This document shows positions 1 to 8,776 of a stretch of DNA of 24,815 bases, piece by piece. The DNA lies in NCBI GenBank assembly GCA_020025675.1, contig JAHHRS010000033.1, forward strand, positions 1 to 24,815, written 5' to 3'. How positions within the stretch are numbered: position 1 is the first letter of the stretch; the number at the start of each line of letters is the position of its first letter. A program made the position numbers and the translations under genes. The DNA is from Oscillospiraceae bacterium. GTDB lineage: Bacteria > Bacillota > Clostridia > Oscillospirales > Oscillospiraceae. The notes beneath the pieces were generated by a model that saw only the letters and a list, made by a program, of their open reading frames with translations, was not told where the DNA came from and did no database searches.

Positions 1-27
1 GGGTGGTATTTTTGTTAGCTTATTGGC

Positions 28-678
28 TTATTTATAATTGTGGGCGTCCTGAAGCACCATTTCTTTAACTTTCAGCAAACGAACCTTTGTGGAGTTTTCG
101 TTCTCTTCCAGCTTCATAGAGATATACTTTATATTCTCTGTGAGTTCAGGAATCATAACGTACTCCAGAGCGTTAACACGGCGGCGGGTCTTTTCGATCT
201 CTTCCGCCAACAGCTGCATGGTTTTTTCTACCTGAGCCAGCTCCAGCATATCCTCAAAAACCTTTGCCATTTTTTCCAGTGCGTCATCAAGCTCACCGGA
301 AGTCTGAGCAAAACCGTAGGGATAAATTTCCGTAGGGTCGTTGTTTTTGGTCTGGAAGCTGTACTGAGGTACGTTTACGCTCATGATGTTTTTATATGTC
401 AGCCCTAATTCCACGCTCTGGCGCGGATACAGCAGCGCCTGCTCCAGCATTTCGGGGCTCATGATTGCGCTTGCCACCTGAAGGGAGGCAAAAGCACCGG
501 TAAGTCCTTCCTCAACACGGGTACGCAGCTGTTTATTGAGCTTTACCACGTCCATAAACTGGCGCATCAACTCGTCACGCTTATCCTTCAAAAGCTTGTG
601 ACCTCGGCGGGCTGTTTTCAGTCTGCCTTTGAGCTGGTTGAGAACCATTCTGGTCGGGGTTATAGCAGTGCCTGCCAA
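28..678 (-). CDS. ntpD: V-type ATPase subunit D (central rotor stalk)
   Basis: Subunit D is the coiled-coil axle that turns inside the A3B3 head and couples catalysis to the membrane ring. The 216-residue protein opens with the family's typical ITPTRMVLNQLKGRL stretch. Long helical segments at both ends (about 10-60 and 130-200) flank a middle part, which is the family pattern and usual length. The start is TTG at 678: a strong GGAGGTGAT lies 5 nt upstream, and no in-frame ATG has comparable support. It is the last visible gene of the operon, 36 nt after ntpB. The window ends just after its stop, so further downstream genes cannot be judged. The assignment is secure from sequence and context. 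Confidence 0.96.
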   Translation of the reverse strand: MAGTAITPTRMVLNQLKGRLKTARRGHKLLKDKRDELMRQFMDVVKLNKQLRTRVEEGLTGAFASLQVASAIMSPEMLEQALLYPRQSVELGLTYKNIMSVNVPQYSFQTKNNDPTEIYPYGFAQTSGELDDALEKMAKVFEDMLELAQVEKTMQLLAEEIEKTRRRVNALEYVMIPELTENIKYISMKLEENENSTKVRLLKVKEMVLQDAHNYK

Positions 679-714
679 AAAGCATCACCTCCGTAATTTA
701 ATAATAAAAAGGGT

Positions 715-2088
715 TTACTTCTTGGGCATGTACTTCTCAATGAACTCAGGCTTTATACGCTTAAGTTCACGCTTAGGCAGTATGCTTAAAAGCTCCCAAC
801 CGATGTTCAGAGTTTCCTCAATGGAACGGTTGGTATCATTGCCCTGACTGACGTAGCGCTTCTCAAACTCATCTGCAAACTTTGCAAAGAGCTTATCGTC
901 ATCGGAAAGAGCTGCCTCACCAAGAATGGTCATTAGTTCCTTAGCGTCCTTACCGCGAGAGTATGCGGCAAACAGCTGGTTCATGGTGCCGGAGTGATCC
1001 TCACGGGTCTTGCCCTCGCCGATTCCCTTATCCTTCAGACGGCTAAGTGAAGGAAGAACATCCACGGGAGGAACAATACCCTTACGGAACAGTTCACGGC
1101 TCAGGATGATCTGACCCTCAGTAATATAACCGGTAAGGTCAGGGATGGGGTGAGTCTTATCGTCCTCAGGCATGGTAAGAATGGGTATCATGGTGATTGA
1201 ACCCTTCTTGCCCTGACGACGGCCTGCACGCTCATACATAGTGGCAAGGTCGGTGTACAGGTAGCCGGGGTAGCCGCGGCGTCCGGGGACTTCCTTCTTA
1301 GCTGCGGAAACCTCACGGAGAGCCTCAGCATAGTTTGTAATATCAGTGAGGATAACCAGAACCTGCATGTCCTTCTCAAATGCCAGATATTCTGCAGCAG
1401 TCAAAGCCATACGGGGAGTAGCTATACGCTCAACAGCAGGGTCATTTGCAAGGTTAGAGAAAACAACGGTACGGTCGATAGCGCCGGTACGGCGGAAGTC
1501 GTTAATGAAGTACTCTGATTCCTCAAAAGTAATACCTATTGCAGCAAAGACAACTGCGAAAGTCTCATTATCACCCAGAACTTTTGCCTGTCTGGCTATC
1601 TGAGCGGCAAGAGCGGCATGGGGAAGACCGGAACCGGAGAATATGGGCAGTTTCTGTCCACGGACCAGAGTGTTAAGACCGTCAATGGCAGAAATACCTG
1701 TCTGAATAAATTCTGCGGGGTATGCACGGGCAGCCGGATTCATTGGCAGACCGTTAATGTCTTTGTGTTCCTCAGCTAAAATAGCGGGACCTCCGTCTAT
1801 GGGCTGACCCATGCCGTTAAAGACACGGCCAAGCATATCCTCGGAAACAGCCAGCTCCTGAGGATGACCAAGAAAACGAACCTTGGATTCGGCAAGGTTA
1901 ATTCCCTGTGCAGATTCAAAAAGCTGAACAACAGCCCTATCGCCTTCAACCTCAAGCACCTTGCAGCGACGAATATCGCCGTTAGGGAGTTCGATTTCTC
2001 CCAGTTCATCGAAGGTAACGCCTTCAACGTTATCAACGACCATCAGAGGGTTGGCGATCTCTCTTATAGTTTTATACTCTTTAATCAT
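715..2088 (-). CDS. ntpB: V-type ATPase subunit B (non-catalytic head subunit)
   Basis: Subunit B alternates with subunit A in the cytoplasmic hexamer and completes the nucleotide sites. The 457-residue protein begins with the family's MIKEYKTIREIANPLMVV-type N-terminus. It has the conserved SGLPHAALAAQIARQA region (in place of a canonical Walker A motif), the segment EVPGRRGYPGYLYTDLATMY, and a C-terminus rich in LKRIKPEFIEKY-like residues. The length is normal. Its ATG overlaps the stop of ntpA as ATGA, and GGAGGTG inside the ntpA end serves as its SD, so the two catalytic-head genes are probably translationally coupled. Nothing in the sequence looks broken. Confidence 0.98.
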   Translation of the reverse strand: MIKEYKTIREIANPLMVVDNVEGVTFDELGEIELPNGDIRRCKVLEVEGDRAVVQLFESAQGINLAESKVRFLGHPQELAVSEDMLGRVFNGMGQPIDGGPAILAEEHKDINGLPMNPAARAYPAEFIQTGISAIDGLNTLVRGQKLPIFSGSGLPHAALAAQIARQAKVLGDNETFAVVFAAIGITFEESEYFINDFRRTGAIDRTVVFSNLANDPAVERIATPRMALTAAEYLAFEKDMQVLVILTDITNYAEALREVSAAKKEVPGRRGYPGYLYTDLATMYERAGRRQGKKGSITMIPILTMPEDDKTHPIPDLTGYITEGQIILSRELFRKGIVPPVDVLPSLSRLKDKGIGEGKTREDHSGTMNQLFAAYSRGKDAKELMTILGEAALSDDDKLFAKFADEFEKRYVSQGNDTNRSIEETLNIGWELLSILPKRELKRIKPEFIEKYMPKK

Positions 2089-3854
2089 TCGTCCTCACCT
2101 CCGGCAATGACTGCCTCGATTTCCTTCTTCATCTGGGCCTCGATTTCGTCGTAAACGGGGTCAAAGCCGTTGGGATCTGCCATCTTTGCACGGCCTATCT
2201 TCTCTCTTGCGTCTATTATGAAGAGAGCGTTCATATCGGCACCTTTCTTGAGAGCATCACGGCAGAGTTCATCGTATTGCAGAACCATGTCAAGAAGTCT
2301 GAACTGTTTCTTGTAGGAGGAATATGCGTCCTCATCTACGAAAGCGTTCTGCTGGAGGAAGTCCTCACGGATCATTTTTGCAGTCTCCATTGTGAGTCTG
2401 TCAGCAGGGCTAAGAGCATCCTGACCGACCAGACGAACGATTTCCTGAAGTTCATTCTCCTCCTGGAGAATGTGCATAGCCCGTTCACGGTTCTTCATGT
2501 ACTTCTCGCCGAAGTGCTCAATGTACCAGGGGCGAAGGGTATCTACATACAGGGAGTAAGATGTAAGCCAGTTAATTGCGGGGAAGTGACGGGCATAGGC
2601 AAGGCTGGAGTCAAGAGCCCAGAACACCTTGACTATACGCATGGTAGCCTGAGAAACAGGCTCGGAAATATCTCCGCCCGGAGGTGAAACAGCACCGATA
2701 GCGGTTACTGAGCCCTGTCGTTCATCAGAACCAAGGCACTCCACTACGCCTGCTCTTTCGTAGAACTGGGCAAGGCGGGATGCAAGATATGCGGGGTAAC
2801 CCTCTTCACCGGGCATTTCTTCCAGACGACCGGACATCTCACGCAGAGCCTCAGCCCAGCGGGAAGTGGAGTCTGCAAGAACTGCAACGTCGTATCCCAT
2901 ATCACGGAAGTACTCAGCTATGGTAATACCGGTGTAGATAGAAGCCTCACGAGCTGCAACAGGCATATCGGAAGTATTGGCGATAAGTACGGTTCTCTTC
3001 ATAAGAGGCTCGCCGTTGCGGGGGTCTTTAAGCTCCGGGAATTCCATCAAAACGTCGGTCATTTCGTTTCCGCGTTCGCCGCAGCCTATGTAGATAACAA
3101 TATCCACGTCAGACCACTTTGCCAGCTGGTGCTGAACAACGGTTTTGCCTGAACCGAAAGGTCCGGGAACAGCAGCAGTACCGCCCTTGGCTATGGGGAA
3201 CATTGTATCTATGATACGCTGTCCGGAGTTCATGGGACGGCTGGGAACGTACTTTCTTGAATAAGGTCTTGCGATACGGACGGGCCAGCGCTGAATCATG
3301 TCCAGTTCTCTCTCAACGCCCTTCTCGTCCTTAACAACGGCTATAATGTCGGTAACAACATGCTCGCCGCTCTCCACTCTCACAACTTCACCGGAAACTC
3401 CCTTGGGGACCATGATTTTGTGGAGGATTGCGCTTGTCTCCTGAACAGTACCAAGTACATCGCCGGGAACAACTTTGTCTCCGGGCTTTGCAACAGGAAC
3501 GAAGTCCCACTTTTTCTCTCTGTTAAGTGCGGGGACGTCGGTGCCTCTGGTAATGCAGTCTCCGGAAATGGCGCGCATCTCAGGCAGAGGACGCTGGATA
3601 CCATCATAAATATTGTCAAGCATACCGGGTCCAAGCTCAACACTCATGGGCATACCGGTGGTTTCAACAGCAGCGCCGGGGCCAAGGCCTGAGGTCTCTT
3701 CGTAGACCTGAATTGAAGCCTTGTCGCCGGTCATATTAAGGATCTCGCCTATAAGTCTCTGAGAGCCCACACGGACAACGTCGGAAACGTTGGCGTCCGC
3801 AAGACCCTCCGCGACCACAAGCGGTCCGGATACTTTGGTAATAGTTCCGCTCAT
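2085..3854 (-). CDS. ntpA: V-type ATPase subunit A (catalytic)
   Basis: This is the ATP-hydrolysing (or ATP-synthesising) subunit of the V1 head. The 589-residue protein carries the P-loop GPFGSGKT at 231-238, the catalytic-site sequence IYIGCGERGNEM with Glu260, and DSTSRWAEALREMSGRLEEM at about 328-347. It also has the extra insert (about residues 110-190) that separates V/A-type A subunits from F-type beta. Length and motifs are fully canonical. The ATG at 3854 is preceded by AAGGAAGG. A 55-nt gap separates it from the upstream subunit F gene, the widest spacing inside the operon; no terminator is visible in it. Its stop overlaps the ntpB start. Confidence 0.99.
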   Translation of the reverse strand: MSGTITKVSGPLVVAEGLADANVSDVVRVGSQRLIGEILNMTGDKASIQVYEETSGLGPGAAVETTGMPMSVELGPGMLDNIYDGIQRPLPEMRAISGDCITRGTDVPALNREKKWDFVPVAKPGDKVVPGDVLGTVQETSAILHKIMVPKGVSGEVVRVESGEHVVTDIIAVVKDEKGVERELDMIQRWPVRIARPYSRKYVPSRPMNSGQRIIDTMFPIAKGGTAAVPGPFGSGKTVVQHQLAKWSDVDIVIYIGCGERGNEMTDVLMEFPELKDPRNGEPLMKRTVLIANTSDMPVAAREASIYTGITIAEYFRDMGYDVAVLADSTSRWAEALREMSGRLEEMPGEEGYPAYLASRLAQFYERAGVVECLGSDERQGSVTAIGAVSPPGGDISEPVSQATMRIVKVFWALDSSLAYARHFPAINWLTSYSLYVDTLRPWYIEHFGEKYMKNRERAMHILQEENELQEIVRLVGQDALSPADRLTMETAKMIREDFLQQNAFVDEDAYSSYKKQFRLLDMVLQYDELCRDALKKGADMNALFIIDAREKIGRAKMADPNGFDPVYDEIEAQMKKEIEAVIAGGEDE

Positions 3855-3909
3855 TTACATACCTTCCTTTTTTGTAATTGAAGGAACTGGGGGGCTAAAG
3901 AAATTTTTC

Positions 3910-4230
3910 TCAGTCGCCCAGTATGTTCGTGCCAACGGCACGCTCGACAGCGGCCTTCAGTGCCGACTGTCCAAGTCCTATGGAGCCCTCTCTGCCGGGT
4001 ATCAGAATAATAGCCGGAGTGGGTTTGTCCTTAAATTTGTCTATCTCGTTCTGGAGCTGTGCCGCAAGATTTTCCTCAATGTAGATTATTGCGTAATTAT
4101 CGCTTTCATGGGTAAGCCTGCGGAGAGTGCGGGAAGCTTCGCCAGCATCCACCACGGGATAAGTCTCAAGTCCCAGGGCCTTAAAGCCCATTACGGTCTC
4201 TCTGCCGCCTATAACAGCAATTTTAAGCAT
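3910..4230 (-). CDS. ntpG: V-type ATPase subunit F (NtpG)
   Basis: This small rotor subunit binds the D axle and is called NtpG in Enterococcus. The product is about 106 residues and starts MLKIAVIGGRETVMGFKALG, the hallmark N-terminus of the family (first strand, then a glycine-rich turn). The C-terminal GREGSIGLGQSALKAAVERAVG fits the mobile end of the subunit. The ATG at 4230 is preferred because it starts exactly where homologues do. A GTG three codons upstream (4239) is the alternative and lies closer to the purine-rich GGAAAGG. The gene overlaps the 3' end of ntpC by 8 nt, so translation is probably coupled. Confidence 0.93.
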   Translation of the reverse strand: MLKIAVIGGRETVMGFKALGLETYPVVDAGEASRTLRRLTHESDNYAIIYIEENLAAQLQNEIDKFKDKPTPAIILIPGREGSIGLGQSALKAAVERAVGTNILGD

Positions 4231-5215
4231 ACAAATCACGCAACCTTTCCCGGATAACTCCCGGATCTATGTCGGAAAGTCTGCCCGTAAGGATCATTCT
4301 TACAGCGGTAATCTCGCTCTCAACTGCGGCAAGATATGAGGCAACCGGCTCGACACCGTAGCTAACCAGCTTTGCACCCTTTAGGTAAGTGTTAACGGCG
4401 TTATCACAGCTTAGCTCAAACTCGGTCATGGAACCGCCGTTTATGGCATCAGCGCCTAAAGCTGCGGCTTTGTCCAGATTAGAGTGAGCAAAGAGTGCGG
4501 CAATCCCTTCGCCGTCGCCTGCGGCAACAATTCTGTCCGCACCGACTCTGCCGCCGGGAATGAGCACTTCTCTGAGAAAATCTGCATCCTTGCCCATGCG
4601 GAGGGTTCTGACTGCACTTTTGAGGTTTGCGCTATCGATCAAGATGTCAACATAGCCCTCAAGGAAAGCACTGCCTGCGGACTTTGCAGTAGCTTTTAAC
4701 TCTGCAAAATAGGCCTTATCAAGTACGAAATCCGCCAGCTGTGGATTTCCGGTACGGGCAAGAGTGCTCTTTGCCTCCTGAACTGCCTGAGCAGGAATAG
4801 GAGGCAGCTCCGTAAACCGCTCTTCATTATAGATTTCCAAGAGCTCTTCCGGGTCAAATCTGCCGGAATCATTCAAAATGGACTTTGGTGAAAGTCCCAT
4901 AGCTTCAGCCTTTATAATGGCCTTCAGGTTATGGTAGTCATATTTCATTCTGAAAATGTCTACCGGCTCTCTGTCAGGAGAGAGCTCCAGAAGCTCGTTG
5001 AAAACATTCCGACGGTGACCCGCCAGCTCTGCTTCAATTTCCTTTGCACTCATCTGGGACATGTCTGCATAGCCACAGTCTGTAAGGAGCTTTGCAGCCT
5101 CCTCAAAACTTCCGGCATCCAGCATACGCTGGGCTCTGTCATTATTGAGAAGTTTTGGCTCCCTTGCCCGCAGCATTGCAGACAGGCACAGATAAGCTTC
5201 TTTTTTATTAGACAA
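4223..5215 (-). CDS. ntpC: V-type ATPase subunit C (socket of the central stalk)
   Basis: Subunit C (equivalent to eukaryotic subunit d) is a funnel-shaped, mostly helical protein joining the D-F stalk to the K ring. The 330-residue length is typical. Family landmarks include DIFRMKYDYHNLKAIIKAE at about 87-105 and the three-fold pseudo-repeated helical organisation. The start is a TTG at 5215: GGGAGGG lies 6 nt upstream and no competing in-frame ATG is near. This is the second certain-looking TTG start in the operon, along with ntpD. It lies between ntpE and ntpG, as in the E. hirae operon. Confidence 0.95.
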   Translation of the reverse strand: MSNKKEAYLCLSAMLRAREPKLLNNDRAQRMLDAGSFEEAAKLLTDCGYADMSQMSAKEIEAELAGHRRNVFNELLELSPDREPVDIFRMKYDYHNLKAIIKAEAMGLSPKSILNDSGRFDPEELLEIYNEERFTELPPIPAQAVQEAKSTLARTGNPQLADFVLDKAYFAELKATAKSAGSAFLEGYVDILIDSANLKSAVRTLRMGKDADFLREVLIPGGRVGADRIVAAGDGEGIAALFAHSNLDKAAALGADAINGGSMTEFELSCDNAVNTYLKGAKLVSYGVEPVASYLAAVESEITAVRMILTGRLSDIDPGVIRERLRDLYA

Positions 5216-5250
5216 TTTTTTCCCTCCCTGTCTCGGGATAATTTGTGCGC

Positions 5251-5823
5251 TTATTCAAAGAGGACGCCCGCGATCTCGGAGGACATCTCACTTCTGCAAA
5301 GTTCAACAAGAAGCTCAACCGTACAGTTGACTTCAATGTTGTCTCTGCGGAGGATAAGGCCGCCGGCAAAATCACCGGTGCTGTCAGAAAGGCGGAGTTT
5401 CCCGTCCAAAGCCTTTACCAGCTTTTCGCCGACTGCTGCTCTGTCTCTGGCGTTGAGAACAATTTCCTCATCGCCTGTGACGGAAGCTTCCTTGGCAAGC
5501 TTTGCAAGGAAAGCGATGTAACGCTCCTCAGGAAGCTCAACAATTTTATTCACAGCCATTTCAAAGCTCTTGGAGACCATCTCCTGCTTTAAGGCCAGAA
5601 CGCTCTTTTTCGCTTCCATGCGGGCTATTCGCTCCATGCTGTCAACTTTGTCCTGACAAGCCTTGACGCCTACACGTATTTTCTCGCTGTAAACGTCTTT
5701 GGCTTTCTTATCATAATCCTCGCGGATACTCGCGCACTGCTGCTCGGCCTGAGCGAGTATCGCGTCGGCCTGTGCCTTTGCGTCGGCCTGGATATGCGCG
5801 ACTATTTTTTCAGTGCCTTTCAT
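5251..5823 (-). CDS. ntpE: V-type ATPase subunit E (peripheral stalk)
   Basis: Subunit E forms the peripheral stator stalk with the small F/G-type subunit. The product has about 190 residues. The N-terminal half is charged and alanine-rich coiled coil (for example EKIVAHIQADAKAQADAIL, then repeated Lys/Glu heptads to about residue 95). The C-terminal globular part ends TGDFAGGLILRRDNIEVNCT, a recognisable family stretch. ATG at 5823 is chosen because AGGAGA lies 4 nt upstream; a TTG five codons earlier (5838) would place the start before that SD. Spacing to ntpK and ntpC is about 30-35 nt on each side. Confidence 0.94.
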   Translation of the reverse strand: MKGTEKIVAHIQADAKAQADAILAQAEQQCASIREDYDKKAKDVYSEKIRVGVKACQDKVDSMERIARMEAKKSVLALKQEMVSKSFEMAVNKIVELPEERYIAFLAKLAKEASVTGDEEIVLNARDRAAVGEKLVKALDGKLRLSDSTGDFAGGLILRRDNIEVNCTVELLVELCRSEMSSEIAGVLFE

Positions 5824-5853
5824 AGTATCTCCTGTCAAAAAAGTTTTTTAAAA

Positions 5854-6324
5854 TCAGATAACGACCTTGCCCAGCATCATGAAGGAAGCGAGCAGAGAAA
5901 GGATTGCGTAGAACTCAACGGTGATACAAAGGATCATACCCTTGGACCAGTCATCGGGCTTTTTAGCAAGAATGTTAACGGATGCTGCTGCAACTTTACC
6001 CTGTGCAATACCGGAGAGCAGACCGCCGAGAGCTATGGGGAGGCAAGCGCAGAGAACCTGCATACCCTGAGCCACAGTCATATCAACAGAGAGCTTACCG
6101 AAAGCAAGGAACCAGATAACAAATCCGTACAGACCCTGAGTACCGGGGATAACCTGAAGAATCATTGCCTTACCGAACTTGCTTGGGTCCTCGGAAACCA
6201 GACCAGCGCCTGCTTCACCGGCGATGCCGGTACCTTTTGCAGAACCAATACCTGCCAGAACTGCTGCAAGACCTGCGCCCAGAAGGCCCAGTGCGAAACC
6301 GCCTATGTTGCTAAGAAAATCCAT
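5854..6324 (-). CDS. ntpK: V-type ATPase subunit K (membrane rotor ring), Na+-type
   Basis: This is the 16-kDa proteolipid forming the rotor ring. The 156 residues make two helical hairpins (about 8-35, 55-80, 85-112 and 128-153). Known family chemistry: in E. hirae NtpK the Na+ is held by Leu61 (backbone), Thr64, Gln65, Gln110 and Glu139. Here Thr62, Gln63, Gln108 and Glu137 occur with a constant offset of two, and Ile59 replaces Leu61. The motifs are PGTQGLYGF, SGIAQGK and ITVEFYA. The complete side-chain set argues for Na+ rather than H+ coupling. A very good AGGAGG precedes the ATG. Confidence 0.98.
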   Translation of the reverse strand: MDFLSNIGGFALGLLGAGLAAVLAGIGSAKGTGIAGEAGAGLVSEDPSKFGKAMILQVIPGTQGLYGFVIWFLAFGKLSVDMTVAQGMQVLCACLPIALGGLLSGIAQGKVAAASVNILAKKPDDWSKGMILCITVEFYAILSLLASFMMLGKVVI

Positions 6325-6378
6325 GATTAATTTCCTCCTAATATTAAATATAGGTTTTTTAAATTACTTTTTTCTATG

Positions 6379-8373
6379 TCAGTTCTCTTTAGCTCTGACA
6401 TACTTGCTCCTGACTGACAGGGGCTTGAATGGCTTTCCGCCGTCGGAATAGAACTTGCCGAAAAACTCCAGACACTGAAGTCTCAGGTCATGGACGAAGC
6501 AGCCCAGAAGGTTAAGGCCGAAGTTAAGGGCATGCCCCACAAGGAAGATCAACAGGAACGCAAGAACAGTCCCTACATTGAGTCCCATGCTCTCTGCGGG
6601 CATAACCGCAATGGTGTTAAATACCTGAGCTACAACTCCGCCTGCCAGCATTAGTGCCATTATACGGGAATAGCTCAAAATATCACCAAACCAGCCGGTA
6701 GCCGTATTATAGATACAGCCAAAAGCTGCGCCTATCTTTCCGAAAATTCCCTTGGAGTGCCGTCCTGCGCCAAACAGCAGCAGAACAAGACCCACAATAA
6801 GGACTATTTTTCCGGGAAGTGTCAGAGCAGGAACTATATTCATCATACCCAGTGCCAGCAGAACACCGCCCACAAGGATAACCCACAGGGGACCTTCCTC
6901 GAAGATAGCGTCCATCAGGTTGCCGTTCTTTTTCTTCTCTATGAAGGAGATAAGCATACCGAAATTCAGGTGAATAACACCCAGCACCATGGCACCGTAA
7001 AGCACCAGCTCACTGTCATTAACAGGGCTGAATAGGTAGGGCAGTCCTTCCCATGTGCTCTGGGGGTTAATCATATGTACTATACGGTATGGAGCGTCAC
7101 CGAACAGGCCGCCTGTAAGGGCACCCATTATAAAGGTGGCAATACCTGCATACAGAAGCAGCTGGCAGAAAGCCTGAGTACCGCCTCTGGGTTTAATCTT
7201 TGCCATAGCTACGAGAGCCGCTGCAATCATAATTATACCGTATCCCATATCTGCCATCATAAGTCCATAGAACAGGATGAAGAACGGGGCCATAAGCGGG
7301 TTTGCGTCCACAGTTCCGTAAGTAGGCAGAGAATACATGTTGGTAACCATGTTGAGGGAATTTGTAACGGCGTTATTTTTGAGTTTTACCGGAACTGAGG
7401 GGTATTCATCTTCTCTGGGTTCTCTTGTATCCCATGCGCAGTCATACCTTTCAAGAATTTCCTCAAGCTCTTTTTCGTTTTCCTCAGGCACCCAACCCTC
7501 CATCATAACCACGGTTTCCGTGCCGTAAAGCTTGTCCTCGGCTTCGGCAAGGGCAGTCATGGTGCTCATTCTGTCAGCTGCCAGTTTAAGGTTTTCACGG
7601 TGGACTGTCTCGCTCTTTATCTGCTCCACACAAGAGTTTTTCTCATTTTTGAGCTCTTTTAAAGTCTCATTTGCACAGAGAGTGCATTCTCTGGCGCTTC
7701 CCTTCATGCCGCTGAATGTTACGGCTGAGAAGTTAAAGCCTCTGAGACACTCCTGCACTGCGGTGAAGGCTTCCTTTATGCAGACAACCAGCACATAACT
7801 CTGGTTTTTATCTTTGGAGACTGCAAAGAGTTCCGCCTCTTCGGAAACTTCGCCCAAAGCATTCTCCACGTCGGAAAGCTTGATTTTCGCAGGAATGGAA
7901 CCCAATACAATGTTTGTGCGCTCCGTTCCCTCAGTGTCAAGAGAGAGCTCCAGATTGAGCCATGGTTCCAGGGACTCAATTATTCCCCGCTGACGGCTTT
8001 CCTCGGCGCTAAGGCGCTTAATTTTATCGTCAGCATCTGTTATCCGCTCAGCCACGGCAAGGGCGGAATTAAGGCCGCTTGCTGAAATCAGTTCATCAGA
8101 GTCAACCTCAGGCGTTGCGGACAGGAGCTTACTTTTGACCGGTGCGTATTTTTCGAGAACGGAGATAGCGTGGCTCAGGGCGTTGTGCTTTGTTCTTACC
8201 GCCATAACCTTGCTTTCTTCACGGGTCAGGATGCCTTCGGCCTCTGAGCCTTGAATTTCCTCTCCAATCTCGGAGAACTCCACACAGCCGTGCTTTTGAA
8301 GTTCACGCAATAGTTCGTCTTTGCGAGAGCGAACAATCACCAGCCGGAGTCTCTTCATTTTTAAAATGGCCAT
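6379..8373 (-). CDS. ntpI: V-type ATPase subunit I (membrane stator, a-subunit)
   Basis: Subunit I is the static membrane subunit that provides the ion half-channels. The 664-residue protein has a cytoplasmic N-terminal half (about 1-330) with coiled-coil stretches. A C-terminal membrane half follows, starting near PTYGTVDANPLMAPFFILFYGLMMADMGYG, with about seven to eight hydrophobic segments. The essential arginine of the family is visible in SYSRIMALMLAGGVV (Arg570). Length is normal. The ATG at 8373 lies one base after the stop of the preceding gene (TGAcATG), so coupled translation is likely; no separate strong SD is visible. An ATG at 8358 (MKRLRLV) is a less likely alternative. Confidence 0.97.
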   Translation of the reverse strand: MAILKMKRLRLVIVRSRKDELLRELQKHGCVEFSEIGEEIQGSEAEGILTREESKVMAVRTKHNALSHAISVLEKYAPVKSKLLSATPEVDSDELISASGLNSALAVAERITDADDKIKRLSAEESRQRGIIESLEPWLNLELSLDTEGTERTNIVLGSIPAKIKLSDVENALGEVSEEAELFAVSKDKNQSYVLVVCIKEAFTAVQECLRGFNFSAVTFSGMKGSARECTLCANETLKELKNEKNSCVEQIKSETVHRENLKLAADRMSTMTALAEAEDKLYGTETVVMMEGWVPEENEKELEEILERYDCAWDTREPREDEYPSVPVKLKNNAVTNSLNMVTNMYSLPTYGTVDANPLMAPFFILFYGLMMADMGYGIIMIAAALVAMAKIKPRGGTQAFCQLLLYAGIATFIMGALTGGLFGDAPYRIVHMINPQSTWEGLPYLFSPVNDSELVLYGAMVLGVIHLNFGMLISFIEKKKNGNLMDAIFEEGPLWVILVGGVLLALGMMNIVPALTLPGKIVLIVGLVLLLFGAGRHSKGIFGKIGAAFGCIYNTATGWFGDILSYSRIMALMLAGGVVAQVFNTIAVMPAESMGLNVGTVLAFLLIFLVGHALNFGLNLLGCFVHDLRLQCLEFFGKFYSDGGKPFKPLSVRSKYVRAKEN

Positions 8374-8374
8374 G

Positions 8375-8689
8375 TCAGTTGTTCACTATCCTTTCCACTA
8401 CGAGAGCTGCTGCTTGCTCAAGTTTTGCTTCCGCCTTAGCGCGGAGAGCGGCTTTTTTGTTCTCAAGCTCGCCGGACAGACCGCCTGCGTCGGTTTTGGC
8501 TTTCTCGTTAGCTTTTTTATTCAGCTCAGACAGTTCAAGTTCAGCCTTGGCAACAGCCGCTTCAACGGCAGCCTTGCCCGCTATTTCGGCGTCAGAGAGC
8601 ATTTGCTTGGATTTAAGTTCAGCCGCAGCCGCTGAGGCCTTGGCCTGAGCCTCGGCACCGGCAATACTCGTAATCGCTTCAAATGACAT
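8375..8689 (-). CDS. ntpF: V-type ATPase small peripheral-stalk subunit (G/H-type, NtpF-like)
   Basis: This small protein of about 104 residues is almost entirely Ala/Lys/Glu-rich coiled coil and lacks a membrane segment. That is what the partner of subunit E in the peripheral stalk looks like. Sequence similarity in this family is weak, so the call rests on composition and on its place as first gene before ntpI, exactly as in E. hirae. The ATG at 8689 has AGGGGGT 6 nt upstream; a GTG two codons earlier (8695) falls in that spacer and is rejected. It is the promoter-proximal gene of the operon. Confidence 0.88.
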   Translation of the reverse strand: MSFEAITSIAGAEAQAKASAAAAELKSKQMLSDAEIAGKAAVEAAVAKAELELSELNKKANEKAKTDAGGLSGELENKKAALRAKAEAKLEQAAALVVERIVNN

Positions 8690-8730
8690 TGGCACACCCC
8701 CTCTTTAAAATAAATTTCTTTGCTGAGTCC

Positions 8731-8762
8731 AAACAGTGTTTATACAAGGAAAAACACTGTTT
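8731..8762. promoter_or_regulatory. Paired palindrome in the V-ATPase leader (operator pair or 5' hairpin)
   Basis: AAACAGTGTTT (8731-8741) and AAACACTGTTT (8752-8762) are exact reverse complements separated by 10 nt. Each arm is itself a near-palindrome of form AAACA-N-TGTTT, and the two centres (8736 and 8757) are 21 bp apart, about two helical turns. The element starts roughly 8 nt after the expected transcription start of the operon. It could be two sites for a dimeric regulator or an 11-bp hairpin at the 5' end of the mRNA. It is not followed by a T run, so it is not a normal terminator. Confidence 0.6.
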
Positions 8763-8776
8763 CTGTTAACTCCTTT

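Noticed and set aside
1188..1603. Open frames in other phases of ntpB, ntpA, gltX, clpC and rny
   Set aside because: They are shadow frames inside highly conserved genes, lacking SDs and protein-like composition.
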